From: a virus
Reading direction: 5' to 3' (one strand)
DNA length: 23,567 nt
IMG/VR virus record: IMGVR_UViG_3300025093_000124
Location: 1 to 23,567 of that record
Shown here: one piece after another, positions 12,991-21,500 of the stretch
Numbering within the stretch: the first letter of the stretch is position 1
How the letters are laid out: each line of letters starts with the position of its first letter
The notes under the pieces: generated by a model
Database searches by the model: none
The model's input: only the letters and a program-made list of their open reading frames with translations
Told to the model about the DNA's origin: nothing
Made by a program: the position numbers and the translations under genes

Positions 12991-14390
12991 TACCAGCCAC
13001 CCGCTTTAATATCTATAGCTGCACTGTGGACCGACACAAAAACAGGCGCGACAACTTTAAATCGCACCATGATTTCATAGGCGCTGGCCATGTTAAACCA
13101 TTCAACTTTTATGCGGCCTTCGTTCATGCGTCCAATATCCACCCATGACTCGTTTGTCCAACTCTTGCCGCCATCATAAGAAGCTTCAAAAATCACCACT
13201 GGATCAACACCGGCACCGCTAATAGTGCCCACGCCCACCTCCATGATTAACTGAAATCGTGACATCATTAAACGAGCGCCGCTAGGGTCCACTATGGGCG
13301 AAGCCACACGAGCCTTAACCATTTGTTCGCCGTTGCTCGTAAACGTGCCTATGTCCATTTCTCGCACGCTACCGCCAAACTCTAAAAGGCGCTTACCGTA
13401 ACACTCGACGTAATCAGTTGCCCCGTAATTAGCATAAGGCAAATCAATGCCGGTAGATAACTCGAACCAAGCATTCCCCGCCTCGCTATATACCCACGTT
13501 TGGCCAGCTGTCGGAAAGTTAAGGACGTAAAAATATTGCCCTTCTAGGTTAAGCGTAAAGCCTCTGGCATCGCTAGCATCGTCTAAGTTTTCAAACACGC
13601 TAGCGATAGCGTTAGGCGTTACCCGCTCAGCCTGATAAGCACTAACTCTATACACTGATTTATCAAAACCAAAGAAGTACATAAATTCAGCGCTAGCGGC
13701 TACGGAATAAACAGCACCAAGAGCGATATTCATTGTGCCGCCTTGAATACGGTCAAACGGTGGAAACTCGCCGCCTGAGTTATACCAAGTTTCCGTATTA
13801 TTTCTATCACCGAAAAGGTATAAGCGCTCGTTAAACGTGAAAACCCTAACGGTGTCATCTGGCGCACTTTCAGCCGTTGCAAAATTTAGCGCGTCGATGC
13901 TATCAGGGTCGCCAACATCACTAACCTGAAACTGACCGCCCGCTGAATCGTTAATCATTTGTTGGTTCAGGTATGCCACTGAATTCCCTGGCACTAGATC
14001 GCTATCCGTAATAACCGCAAGCGTTGAACCGTTATAAATATAATCGTTAACACCCGTAGCAATACGCATCGAATTCCCATCATTAGCGAACACACAAGGC
14101 GCTGAACCTGAAAGCGTGCCTATCGATGTTTGTGCGCCGTTGGCGTCAATCTTGTAAAGCGTGGAGCCTGTTACCTTATAAAGCTCATTCTTAAAAACGT
14201 GCATACCCCTAGCAGCACCGCTACCCGCCGACCAATCTTTGTCACCTGGCCAACACGTTAAAGCTTTTTGGCTTCTACCGCTGGGAGTGAATTCTGGTAT
14301 TAAGTTAACGGTGCTTTGAGAGCTTAACGACCTTGAACGGTGCTTGTACGAAGCACCAACAACATCGACGGGAACTGTGCGAAAGGTCAA
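12990..14390 (-). CDS. Packaged-DNA stabilisation protein, P22 gp10-like tail factor (466 aa), TTG start
   Basis: Matches the P22 gp10 family in length (gp10 is about 470 aa), N-terminus (VDVVGASYKHRSRSLSSQSTVNLIPE, about 9-34) and beta-propeller-like repeats (SGAARGMHVFKNELYKVTGSTLYKI, then FNERLYLFGDRNNTETWYNSGG). In P22 this hexameric tail component is added after gp4 and closes the portal against DNA leakage. The start is a TTG that overlaps the adaptor gene's stop (TTGA). GGAGG (14405-14401) lies 10 bases upstream, and no ATG or GTG occurs before residue 50, so the TTG is well supported. Slow TTG initiation and coupling to the adaptor gene may set its ratio. Confidence 0.9.
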   Translation of the reverse strand: MTFRTVPVDVVGASYKHRSRSLSSQSTVNLIPEFTPSGRSQKALTCWPGDKDWSAGSGAARGMHVFKNELYKVTGSTLYKIDANGAQTSIGTLSGSAPCVFANDGNSMRIATGVNDYIYNGSTLAVITDSDLVPGNSVAYLNQQMINDSAGGQFQVSDVGDPDSIDALNFATAESAPDDTVRVFTFNERLYLFGDRNNTETWYNSGGEFPPFDRIQGGTMNIALGAVYSVAASAEFMYFFGFDKSVYRVSAYQAERVTPNAIASVFENLDDASDARGFTLNLEGQYFYVLNFPTAGQTWVYSEAGNAWFELSTGIDLPYANYGATDYVECYGKRLLEFGGSVREMDIGTFTSNGEQMVKARVASPIVDPSGARLMMSRFQLIMEVGVGTISGAGVDPVVIFEASYDGGKSWTNESWVDIGRMNEGRIKVEWFNMASAYEIMVRFKVVAPVFVSVHSAAIDIKAGGW

Positions 14391-15016
14391 GGTGTTGGAC
14401 CCTCCATACGCATCTTAGGTGCTGGCCCGTAGCGCCCACGTTTGTATTGCTTGTTGGCACCACGGATAGCCGCTTGAAATTTGTTTTCGTGGTACTCTGC
14501 TAAATCGTTTTGCATAGTCCACTGATAAAGATTAGACAAAGCACCATGAAGATATATTTTCGGGTGATTCGTCAAAATAACGTTAGTTGTATTCGCATCA
14601 CTTAGCGCTGTTGGCTTAGCATAATATTGAATTTCTATTGTGTAGGCACTGTCGGGGGTGCGGTCAAATTCGATTTGATCCGTTACCGTAAAAAACTTAG
14701 GTATACCACTAGTGCCTGCAATCGGTAGCTGTTCAGGTGTTAAATATTGGATATCGCAATCACCGCCTGACAAATTAACTTTAAGCCGCCGCATTTCTAA
14801 ATAGTCGGATGGTAAAGCAAGCAACCGGCTTGAAGTGCTAGCGGTTAATTCGCTTTTGGTTTCCATTTGACGCAATTCCAAAGGCATCAAAGGACTAGAA
14901 AACATCGACTCTTCCGCTAGGTCAATAAATTGGTCTAAACGATCCGGTGTCATATCGTTACGATGTGACCAATCAACAATAGCGGCCTTTAAATTGTCGT
15001 AGCTATCAATAGCCAT
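14387..15016 (-). CDS. Head-to-tail adaptor at the P22 gp4 position (209 aa)
   Basis: Probable tail adaptor that binds below the portal ring, in the role of P22 gp4. The N-terminus IDSYDNLKAAIVDWSHRNDMTPDRLDQFIDLAEESM (about 3-38) and the following MPLELRQMETKSEL, LLALPSDYLEMRRLKV and IEFDRTPDSAYTIEIQYYAKPTAL segments match an adaptor family seen in SU10-like podoviruses. A helical C-terminus (about 153-209, NHPKIYLHGALSNLYQW...) ends in a basic tail that could contact DNA. I see no muramidase motif of the kind reported for gp4. The gene starts in a TAATG overlap with the 106-residue gene and ends in a TTGA overlap with the gp10-like gene. Confidence 0.8.
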   Translation of the reverse strand: MAIDSYDNLKAAIVDWSHRNDMTPDRLDQFIDLAEESMFSSPLMPLELRQMETKSELTASTSSRLLALPSDYLEMRRLKVNLSGGDCDIQYLTPEQLPIAGTSGIPKFFTVTDQIEFDRTPDSAYTIEIQYYAKPTALSDANTTNVILTNHPKIYLHGALSNLYQWTMQNDLAEYHENKFQAAIRGANKQYKRGRYGPAPKMRMEGPTP

Positions 15017-15336
15017 TAGATAAATCTGCCCGTTCTAGTGCGTAGATAAGCGTACTCTGGAGAGTGCAAGCGCTTCATTAACCAGCCCCTATTTTCCATC
15101 GAAAGAGGGTCGCTGCCTAGCTCTTTTCGCCATTCTTCAATCACGTTTATCGGTACGGATGCGATTTTCTGCAATCCATCGTTATTTCGTGCGTTCTGGT
15201 TGTCGCGTTCAATGGCGTTTTGTTTGAGATAGGGGTTAACGTCTTGGGTGCTTCTTAAAACCGTTCTATCTTCCATCTCATCGTAATGAAAAGTTGTAAG
15301 TACATCTCCGTTTACATCAAAAAGCTGACCTTTCAC
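15016..15336 (-). CDS. Conserved-looking capsid-region protein (106 aa), GTG start
   Basis: Function unknown. Read from a GTG at 15336 preceded by AGGGG about 6 bases upstream, with no ATG alternative. The sequence has an N-terminal beta hairpin (QLFDVNGDVLTTFHYDEMEDRTVL). A motif I recall from many phages next to coat genes follows: NAIERDNQNARNNDG, then QKIASVPINVIEEWRKELG and ENRGWLMKRLHSPEYAYLRTRTGRF. It is soluble and mixed alpha/beta. Its place between the 119-residue protein and the tail adaptor suggests a role in head completion or neck assembly. Confidence 0.72.
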   Translation of the reverse strand: MKGQLFDVNGDVLTTFHYDEMEDRTVLRSTQDVNPYLKQNAIERDNQNARNNDGLQKIASVPINVIEEWRKELGSDPLSMENRGWLMKRLHSPEYAYLRTRTGRFI

Positions 15337-15351
15337 GTTAACCCCTACTGT

Positions 15352-15711
15352 TTAGCGTCGAATGACTAGAGTGATATTACATTTTGCAGTGCCAGTTGAT
15401 CCGCCATCAGTTTCAATTTCAATGGCATCTCCTGGGGCTACTGTTCGCGCTCCCGTTGGATAGCTGACAAACGTACTGCCCGCCGCTGATCCTGACTGCG
15501 CCACTGTAACGGCACCATTAGTCATAGCAGTACCACCAATTTTAGGCGTTAGCGTAGCATCTGCTGTAGACAAAGCCGCATCAATCGCCGCCCTGATTTC
15601 CACAACATCACCGGCAAAGCCCGTTGGTACTGGTATATAGATTTGATCGGCGGTGCTTACGTCAACAATCGCACCCGTTAACACCACCTCGATTAAATTG
15701 TGTGTAGCCAT
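15352..15711 (-). CDS. Small beta-rich capsid-associated protein, decoration candidate (119 aa)
   Basis: No family recognised with certainty. The sequence is Ala/Thr/Gly-rich with regular beta strands (LIEVVLTGAIVDVS, IYIPVPTGFAGDVVEIRAAIDAAL, KCNITLVIRR), consistent with one compact beta-sandwich. Being the first gene after the coat gene, with a strong GGAG ribosome site about 9 bases before the ATG, makes a head decoration or cement protein a reasonable guess. It lies immediately downstream of an intrinsic terminator, so its message must come from read-through unless a promoter lies inside the coat gene. Confidence 0.68.
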   Translation of the reverse strand: MATHNLIEVVLTGAIVDVSTADQIYIPVPTGFAGDVVEIRAAIDAALSTADATLTPKIGGTAMTNGAVTVAQSGSAAGSTFVSYPTGARTVAPGDAIEIETDGGSTGTAKCNITLVIRR

Positions 15712-15723
15712 GTTTTAAGCTCC

Positions 15724-15749
15724 AAAAAAAATTAGGGGCCGAAGCCCCT
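15724..15749 (-). terminator. UUCG-loop intrinsic terminator after the coat gene
   Basis: On the minus strand AGGGGC (15749-15744), loop TTCG and GCCCCT (15739-15734) form a six-pair stem closed by the very stable C(UUCG)G tetraloop. A run AATTTTTTTT follows. It begins 8 bases after the coat stop. The next start (15711) is only 12 bases beyond the T-run, so no new promoter fits and partial termination is likely. That would lower expression of downstream genes relative to coat. Confidence 0.88.
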
Positions 15750-15756
15750 GAAATCC

Positions 15757-16701
15757 CTAGCTAGTTGTGAGGTCAAAAATTCCGCCGCTAGCCGCTTCAT
15801 TCTTAGCGCATAAAGCGTATTCAACTAGGATTTGTTCGCGCTCAGTATCGCCAGTTTTAGCTAGTTCTACTTTCTGGAATGGGCGCAGCATAGCAATCTC
15901 CCATTTGTCCATTTCAAGCACTAACGCATCACGCGAACGCTGGAAGCGATTTGGCACTACAATCAAATCTTGGAAGTCACCAACATAGATATCGATGGCG
16001 TTCACAAGCTTCTTGTCATCGCTGTTAATTTGGCGAGTTGCACCACCGGAAAAACCGCTTAGCGCTTGCTTGTTGAAAGAACCAAGCATAATAGTGTCTG
16101 GCTCGCCGCCTTGATCCCAACATGCTGCTAGAACGGTTTTAAGCTGCGCTTCTGTAAAGGCGCGTTGCGTGCCATCGGTGCGGGCGTCTGAACCATCACC
16201 CGTAGGGCTTGCACCATCACTGGCAAAATCGTCATTGGTGGCAATCCAAGAGCCGATACCGCCAGTTTCACGAGCGGTTGAATCATTACCCGCTACTTGC
16301 GCGTTGTTGGCAAGCAAAGAGCTTTCAACATCACGTTTTAGTTCTTCGGCACGCTTCATAACTTGATAGGCCATTTCATCACCACGACCGGCAGAATTAA
16401 CAGCGCGCTGTGTGCCAGTGACGCGTGCCACCTTGTCACTGATTTGCGTATAGTTGAAAAGACGTGTGGTAGCGGTTGATGCGTCTGTGGTGGCGTCATC
16501 ACCTTCAATCACTGCGTTGGTTGCGCTAGCTGCTGCTAATGCGTCAGTTTGCCATTCAACTTTGGTAGAAGTTGCAGACGTTTGGGCAATCCCTGACATA
16601 AAAGGAGTCGCCGTTGGAGATATCATAGTAATGATGTCTGATAAGTCTTCGCGGTTACCTACCGCGTCGTATGAGCTAAAAGTATCACTTGGTTGAGCCA
16701 T
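15757..16701 (-). CDS. Major capsid (coat) protein, SU10-type HK97 fold (314 aa)
   Basis: Major coat protein. The sequence resembles the SU10-like capsid family (DUF5309 type). It has an N-arm with YDAVGNREDLSDIITMISPTATPFMSGI (about 11-38), the EWQTDAL motif (49-55), a long spine helix (about 105-135, DEMAYQVMKRAEELKRDVESSLLAN), and a C-terminal domain with DIYVGDFQDLIVVPNRF and MLRPFQKVELAKTGDTEREQILVEYAL. The length of 314 aa is compact for an HK97 fold, without the large insertion domain of P22 coat. It lies directly after the scaffold gene and ahead of a terminator, the usual layout for the most abundant virion protein. AGGTGA before the ATG is a good ribosome site. Confidence 0.9.
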   Translation of the reverse strand: MAQPSDTFSSYDAVGNREDLSDIITMISPTATPFMSGIAQTSATSTKVEWQTDALAAASATNAVIEGDDATTDASTATTRLFNYTQISDKVARVTGTQRAVNSAGRGDEMAYQVMKRAEELKRDVESSLLANNAQVAGNDSTARETGGIGSWIATNDDFASDGASPTGDGSDARTDGTQRAFTEAQLKTVLAACWDQGGEPDTIMLGSFNKQALSGFSGGATRQINSDDKKLVNAIDIYVGDFQDLIVVPNRFQRSRDALVLEMDKWEIAMLRPFQKVELAKTGDTEREQILVEYALCAKNEAASGGIFDLTTS

Positions 16702-16711
16702 TTTGATTCAC

Positions 16712-17614
16712 CTATTTATATAAAAGTTTGAGCGCTGCTAGCGCATCTTGTTTGCTTCCAGATTTCTTTAATCTGGCCTTGGCTTCGTCCATTTCACTGG
16801 GTCGGCCTTTTGATTTACCTTTAACCGCGCGTACGGTTTTAGGCGCCTTAGCGACTTTTTTCTTAACAGTCGACTTTTTCAATTGCAACTCATCATACTT
16901 GGCGGCCTTGTTTGCTAGGACATATAAGCGATGGTCCAACATGCTTTCGCTTGCTAAATCATCCGCTGTAAATCCGATGTCACCCAAAGCTTTCAGTGAT
17001 AAGCCGTATTCCTTTTCTTGCACTGTAGGATCAGACCAAGCAGGCATAGAATCTAGCAGCTTTTGACTTTCTGCTGCCATCTTATCCTGTTTACGCTTTT
17101 CCTTTACCGATTTAGCCTCATTTAACTTGGTTCGTTTCGCTTCAATGGCCCGCTGCTTGCGCAAATACTCAGAGGGATCATGTTCTGCTAGTTCTTCCCA
17201 ATCTATTTCGGCTTCCTCGTTACCGAGCAACGCATCAAGCGCTGAAATTTTGTCATTAAACTGCGACTCCATTTCATTAATCTTGCTCAGCTTAGCTTCT
17301 AGGGCTTTTCGCTCTTCCGCTAAAGCTTGCGTCTTTCGGGTGTAGTCGGATTGCATTAAACCGTTATTTTTCCACTCTTGAAGCTGTTTGAGGCTGACTT
17401 CTTCACCGTCCAACTCGTAAAAAAGTTCCTCTTCATCTTCTTCGTGTACTTCTTCGGCTTCTTCTTCCAACTCTTCGACGACCTCTTCTTCATAATCGTC
17501 GGCACTATCATCAACATTGACGCCGGTTGGCGCTGGCTCAGGCTCCGCGCCAATGTTTTTGATTCTTTCTAAAATTTCTTGCTGGCTAGGTTCTTGACCA
17601 AGATTATCTAGCAT
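16712..17614 (-). CDS. Scaffolding protein (300 aa)
   Basis: Internal scaffold that directs coat assembly and is later released. Recognised by position just before the coat gene and by composition. An extremely acidic stretch at about 35-65 leads into a motif common in phage scaffolds (FYELDGEEVSLKQLQEW, then SDYTRKTQALAEERKAL, about 65-104). Long charged coiled-coil helices follow (about 95-190), and then a strongly basic C-terminus (about 235-300, KKKVAKAPKTVRAVKGKSKGRP), typical of coat-binding scaffold tails. There are no cysteines. The gene overlaps the 92-residue gene by 11 bases, with AAGG about 10 bases before its ATG. A maturation protease is not seen nearby. Confidence 0.85.
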   Translation of the reverse strand: MLDNLGQEPSQQEILERIKNIGAEPEPAPTGVNVDDSADDYEEEVVEELEEEAEEVHEEDEEELFYELDGEEVSLKQLQEWKNNGLMQSDYTRKTQALAEERKALEAKLSKINEMESQFNDKISALDALLGNEEAEIDWEELAEHDPSEYLRKQRAIEAKRTKLNEAKSVKEKRKQDKMAAESQKLLDSMPAWSDPTVQEKEYGLSLKALGDIGFTADDLASESMLDHRLYVLANKAAKYDELQLKKSTVKKKVAKAPKTVRAVKGKSKGRPSEMDEAKARLKKSGSKQDALAALKLLYK

Positions 17615-17882
17615 ATTTTAAAACCTTTTTAGTTTTTTGTAGCAGGGTTTCTTCTGCGATTTTCCCTGACTGCATAACTTTAATCATGTAGCTGTCGATA
17701 TAATCAACAACCTGTAATTTTCGCCAAATTTCGTCGCGCTCTTCACTATCTCGAAACTTAGTTTTTGAAAATTCTTCAAATAACTTAGCCCTTAGCATAA
17801 CATAGGCTTCTTTGTAAACACAATTATCTAGCACTTCTCGCGCATACCGGCCCCGTTCAACTTCTTTTTCGTCTTTTGTCAT
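17604..17882 (-). CDS. Small helical protein between portal and scaffold (92 aa)
   Basis: Unknown function. A charged, entirely helical protein (RYAREVLDNCVYKEAYVMLRAKLFEEF, then DEIWRKLQVVDYIDSYMIKVMQSGKI), without membrane segments. Similar short helical genes sit between portal and scaffold in other phages, and I recall this ARYA-x-x-VL-D-N-x-x-Y-x-E-A pattern, but no role is established. It starts in an ATGA overlap with the portal stop, so its synthesis is probably coupled to portal translation. It could be a portal or procapsid assembly factor. Confidence 0.7.
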   Translation of the reverse strand: MTKDEKEVERGRYAREVLDNCVYKEAYVMLRAKLFEEFSKTKFRDSEERDEIWRKLQVVDYIDSYMIKVMQSGKIAEETLLQKTKKVLKYAR

Positions 17883-19924
17883 ACTCTAGCCCCTGGCACA
17901 TCTTGATTATATTTCAATTCCAGCTCGGTGTATTTCGCCTCAAGCTCTGCTATCTTAGCCGCCTGATCTGCCGCTAACTTCTCGTTAAACTGGCGCTGAT
18001 CTTCCATAATCTTGGCAATTTCAGTTTCTTGCTTGGCTTCTGCTTCAATCAATTTAGCCTCTGCTTTTAATTGCTCAGGTGCTAGCAATGGATTAGCGGC
18101 TTGCTGTAACGCCTGCTGCATTTGTATATTTTGTAATTGTAGCTGCTCAACCTGGGCTTGTAGCACTTGCGTTGGCACCTCTGGATTATTGATAAAATCA
18201 TTAATCCGACCAACTCCCATTGCTTGTAGCATCTTTTCAAGCGTGTGATAGATCGTCAGCGAGTCGGCAAGCGGTGATCCGTTAGCCTGCAATTGTTGTT
18301 GCACTGTTAAGAGCGTTGCCATGTTCGCCAATATTTTATCGTCATCACCCGCAGCTAGACCGACATTACAACTCACATAATTGTTACTGGTCCATTTCTT
18401 CGGATTAATAGTCATGGGCTGACCTAACACCATGATTTCTTTTTCTTCGCTCTGATATCTGGACGCAAACCACGCTAGGCCGTTAAATAGCTTCTTATAG
18501 CCCGTTTCAGCAAAGCACCTTACCACCAACTCAATTTTAGCTTGCGCCGCATCCTGAACGCCCTCAAAGCGCGTGGCGGTTTCCCTGTGGAACCTATCAG
18601 CTTCTAATCCTTGATTCGTTATCTGTTGGCCTACCGTTTGCGCCCTTAGGGTGTCAATGTACTGAACCACCTGTAACGCCTGATTACCGATGTACGGCGT
18701 TTCTAATGCTGCTACTGCGCTCCGAGGGTCGCCTTCCGTTCTCACAATACCATTAGGCCGAACGGTCAACAGGTCATCGATGTTAGTCTGTTCGTCATTA
18801 ACAACAACACGCCCATTGTTAACGCGGTAAACGTTGTCCATGATTTGACGCCAAAGGACCGTGTTAACCCTTTGATGATCCATCACTTGCTCAGCACGCC
18901 CACGGCCTATAGCGCTATGAGGCATTAAAACAGCGCTCAACATGGCATAAGGAACCATGTCAAACTGTTCATTTTCAATGATGCGGTTGCCAGCTTTTAC
19001 GATGTAGCGCCGTTCGGCTATACCGTCACCGTCGAAATCGATATTGATATATAAATATTTAACGTCAACCAACTCGCTAGCCCAGTGCTTAACATCTTGA
19101 TCTGTTTTATAGCCGTTCTGGGATTTAAAGCGGATTGTTTGCAGATTACTTCGATCGTCCTCACCGCCTTCGTCGTGGTCTACCGATGGTAAACCCTTGA
19201 CCATAGATTCATCATAACCCGCTGCGATAAGTTCGCCTTTTGTAACGCGTTCAGCATGACCGATGACCTCAGCGTCATCTTCACAAGTAGCGTTTCTACT
19301 AATGATGAAATCTTCTGTTGGCACGCCGCGAACATACAAGCCTTTCTCAATCCACGTTTTACGCACTTGAACATAGTTTGTACCATCCTCGTTTGTGTCT
19401 TGACCAACATACTCAATCTTAAAGCCCTTATTACGCTCCAAGTTAAGCTCAACTTCTAGCTGCGCTAGTTCATCATCTGAAAAGTTGTCGTATTCTAGGG
19501 TGTCGGTTCGCTCGTTCTCTTCATACCCAAAACGGACCACCCCCATTTTCTGAATCTCAGCGTCTTTCATCCAATCATGCAGCGTTTTGAATGAGTCGGG
19601 CTGATTCCTAACAATGTGATTAATGTACTTGGTTTTTTCTAACGCCTCTTGTTTATCCGCATCTGAACCTGATGCCGGCGGAAATTGCATAATATCCTTA
19701 GCGCCTAAAAACACCCGCACCAAAGAAGGCATATCACTCTCAACAACATCCGCAACGTCCGAGCTAACAACCTGGGATTGGCCCTCAACTTCATCGCCGT
19801 ATGGTAGACGGTAATAGCGTTTCAGGTAATCTTCGTTCTCTCTTATCCACTCGCCAGCGTAACGAAGCGCATCGCGTTCAGCATCGTTAACAATCGCTAG
19901 CAATTCGTTATCTGACATCGACAT
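17879..19924 (-). CDS. Portal protein, P22/SU10 type (681 aa)
   Basis: Dodecameric portal through which DNA enters and leaves the head. The N-terminal ~160 residues (RYAGEWIRENEDYLKRYYRLPYGDEVEGQSQVVSSDVADVVESDMPSLVRVF) and DWMKDAEIQKMGVVRFGYEE match this portal family. A central wing/stem region follows, with MVPYAMLSAVLMPHSAIGRGRAEQVMDHQRVNTVLWRQIMDNVYRVNNGRV. The C-terminus (about 590-681) is a Gln/Glu/Ala-rich coiled coil (QLQLQNIQMQQALQQA, EAKQETEIAKIMEDQRQFNEKLAADQAAKI), consistent with a barrel like that of P22 gp1 (725 aa). I keep the ATG at 19924; another ATG two codons later cannot be excluded. The gene begins 2 bases after the 51-residue gene. Confidence 0.93.
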   Translation of the reverse strand: MSMSDNELLAIVNDAERDALRYAGEWIRENEDYLKRYYRLPYGDEVEGQSQVVSSDVADVVESDMPSLVRVFLGAKDIMQFPPASGSDADKQEALEKTKYINHIVRNQPDSFKTLHDWMKDAEIQKMGVVRFGYEENERTDTLEYDNFSDDELAQLEVELNLERNKGFKIEYVGQDTNEDGTNYVQVRKTWIEKGLYVRGVPTEDFIISRNATCEDDAEVIGHAERVTKGELIAAGYDESMVKGLPSVDHDEGGEDDRSNLQTIRFKSQNGYKTDQDVKHWASELVDVKYLYINIDFDGDGIAERRYIVKAGNRIIENEQFDMVPYAMLSAVLMPHSAIGRGRAEQVMDHQRVNTVLWRQIMDNVYRVNNGRVVVNDEQTNIDDLLTVRPNGIVRTEGDPRSAVAALETPYIGNQALQVVQYIDTLRAQTVGQQITNQGLEADRFHRETATRFEGVQDAAQAKIELVVRCFAETGYKKLFNGLAWFASRYQSEEKEIMVLGQPMTINPKKWTSNNYVSCNVGLAAGDDDKILANMATLLTVQQQLQANGSPLADSLTIYHTLEKMLQAMGVGRINDFINNPEVPTQVLQAQVEQLQLQNIQMQQALQQAANPLLAPEQLKAEAKLIEAEAKQETEIAKIMEDQRQFNEKLAADQAAKIAELEAKYTELELKYNQDVPGARV

Positions 19925-19926
19925 AA

Positions 19927-20082
19927 TTATTTGCTCACTCTAGTGCGCTTTACTGGCTTGGGGTCTGGGTCCGAAACACCCGCAACTTTGCGAGGTTCTG
20001 GGTTTAACTTGTTAACGATCCGCTCTAGCTTTTCGATGCGGTCCTGTAATACCTTAATATCGTTTTGCAGCTTTATACTCAT
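19927..20082 (-). CDS. Small coiled-coil protein between terminase and portal (51 aa)
   Basis: Short protein read from the ATG at 20082, which overlaps the terminase stop as ATGA. An in-frame start at 20118 would put 12 more residues inside the terminase gene and is less likely. Residues 2-27 form a heptad-like helix (IKLQNDIKVLQDRIEKLERIVNKL), good for a dimeric or trimeric coiled coil. They are followed by a Pro/Lys/Arg-rich tail (NPEPRK... DPDPKPVKRTRVSK). No family is known to me. Position suggests an accessory to packaging or portal assembly. Confidence 0.62.
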   Translation of the reverse strand: MSIKLQNDIKVLQDRIEKLERIVNKLNPEPRKVAGVSDPDPKPVKRTRVSK

Positions 20083-21500
20083 GCGATTCCTACTTTTTGA
20101 TAGTTTAATTTGCCCCATTGCTTTTTGGGCTTTGGTCTAACCATAGTCATCATTATAGCATCCGCCATGTTGGGGCTTGCAATCCCTTCTTTTTTCATAT
20201 CCTGTTTATTCATAATTTGAATTAAGCCATTGGCGTTTGGCTTTGTGGGGATGCGGCAAAGCTCGGACCTTAGCCGGTCAATGTCGCTTATCCCTTCGCT
20301 TGCAAAGCTTATCATTTCGTCGGGGTCAATGTATTCGCCTTTGGTCACAGCTCGATAAGTGTTAAAGCATCTTGTCGCTAAGTCGTTATAGTATCGCGCT
20401 CGATTGTTCTTGAACGTTTCGGCATAGGTCTTTTCTTGGTAGATAGTCTCACCATCATCTTGACCGATACCCGACAGCGAACCCCTAAAACCTCTGACCT
20501 CGCATTTCTTACCGTTAAAAGCGATATCAACCTGGCGCTTGAGGCCGGTACCCATACCGTCTAAATCCCACGTAAACAGGTCCGCGCCCAGCTTTATAGC
20601 CTCGCCGGTTGCCCAGTCGCACCCTTCGTCAATCTCTCCTGAATCGCGGCAATCAACGCGCTTAATAATAGAACCATGGCGACAGGCCAAACCATGAGCG
20701 TCACCGCCATCATCACAAGGGTCATAAGCACATATAACAGCGCCTTGAGGCTTAATCGCTGGCAGCTTCTTATGAGCATCGACACAAGCGTCAAACCACT
20801 CTGCTTTGATAATAGAATCTTCCACTTCGTCATTAAAATCCCCTTCCCATATCCAGCGGTACTTAGCGCGACTTAGGTTCTCATAATCCCACTTTCTGAG
20901 CGCCTCTTGCTCTTCATTCCACCACGGATTGTCACGCCAGTTACATTTGATAATCAGGTGTAAATCATCGACGTAGATCCCATCGCGGTCTAAATATTTT
21001 TTATAAGGATTGATAAAACGCTGGCTAAAAGGGTCGGCGCTTGATTGTGGGTTAGCTGTAAAAATACACTTAGCGCCTGGATTACGAAGGATCGTTGGGA
21101 GCAGTTTATCTAATGAGTTTTGGCTCGCGCGGTGGCTTTCTTCAAACCATGAATACTTATAACCCTGGGCGGATTGCATGGAATCTGGATTTCGATTAGC
21201 GCCCTTGTAAGTGGTCCTCGCACCCCCTGGGGCTATGATTTTATTCTCTTGAATATCCCACCCTTCAAGCTTTAAACGATCTTGGATCGAGTCTTTAAAA
21301 ACCCTATGAACCGAGTCGGCCACACTATCCTGAAATTCGCGCAAACAATAGATGTCCGCGTTCTCGGTGTCCATCTTGATTGTAAGAATGTCACCAACGC
21401 CGATAGACTTGCCGCTACCCCTACCCCCGACAATTACAATAATCTGCTGTTTAGCAGTGAATACCGGCGCTAGCTTTTTATTTATCTTTACTTGAGGCAT
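20079..21500 (-). CDS. terL: Terminase large subunit (473 aa)
   Basis: DNA-packaging motor and headful nuclease, Terminase_3 type as in Sf6/P22-like phages. ATPase: Walker A GGRGSGKS (25-32), Walker B YSWFEES (116-122) with catalytic Glu, and coupling motif FTANP (147-151). Nuclease (RNase H fold): Asp260 in ICAYDP, Asp312/Asp314 in WDLDGMGTG, and Asp447 in SPNMADAIMM, the usual acidic metal-binding set. The length of 473 aa is normal and all key residues are present, so it should be active. The start overlaps the small-subunit gene by 23 bases and has no strong ribosome site of its own, which suggests translational coupling to terS. Confidence 0.97.
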   Translation of the reverse strand: MPQVKINKKLAPVFTAKQQIIVIVGGRGSGKSIGVGDILTIKMDTENADIYCLREFQDSVADSVHRVFKDSIQDRLKLEGWDIQENKIIAPGGARTTYKGANRNPDSMQSAQGYKYSWFEESHRASQNSLDKLLPTILRNPGAKCIFTANPQSSADPFSQRFINPYKKYLDRDGIYVDDLHLIIKCNWRDNPWWNEEQEALRKWDYENLSRAKYRWIWEGDFNDEVEDSIIKAEWFDACVDAHKKLPAIKPQGAVICAYDPCDDGGDAHGLACRHGSIIKRVDCRDSGEIDEGCDWATGEAIKLGADLFTWDLDGMGTGLKRQVDIAFNGKKCEVRGFRGSLSGIGQDDGETIYQEKTYAETFKNNRARYYNDLATRCFNTYRAVTKGEYIDPDEMISFASEGISDIDRLRSELCRIPTKPNANGLIQIMNKQDMKKEGIASPNMADAIMMTMVRPKPKKQWGKLNYQKVGIA

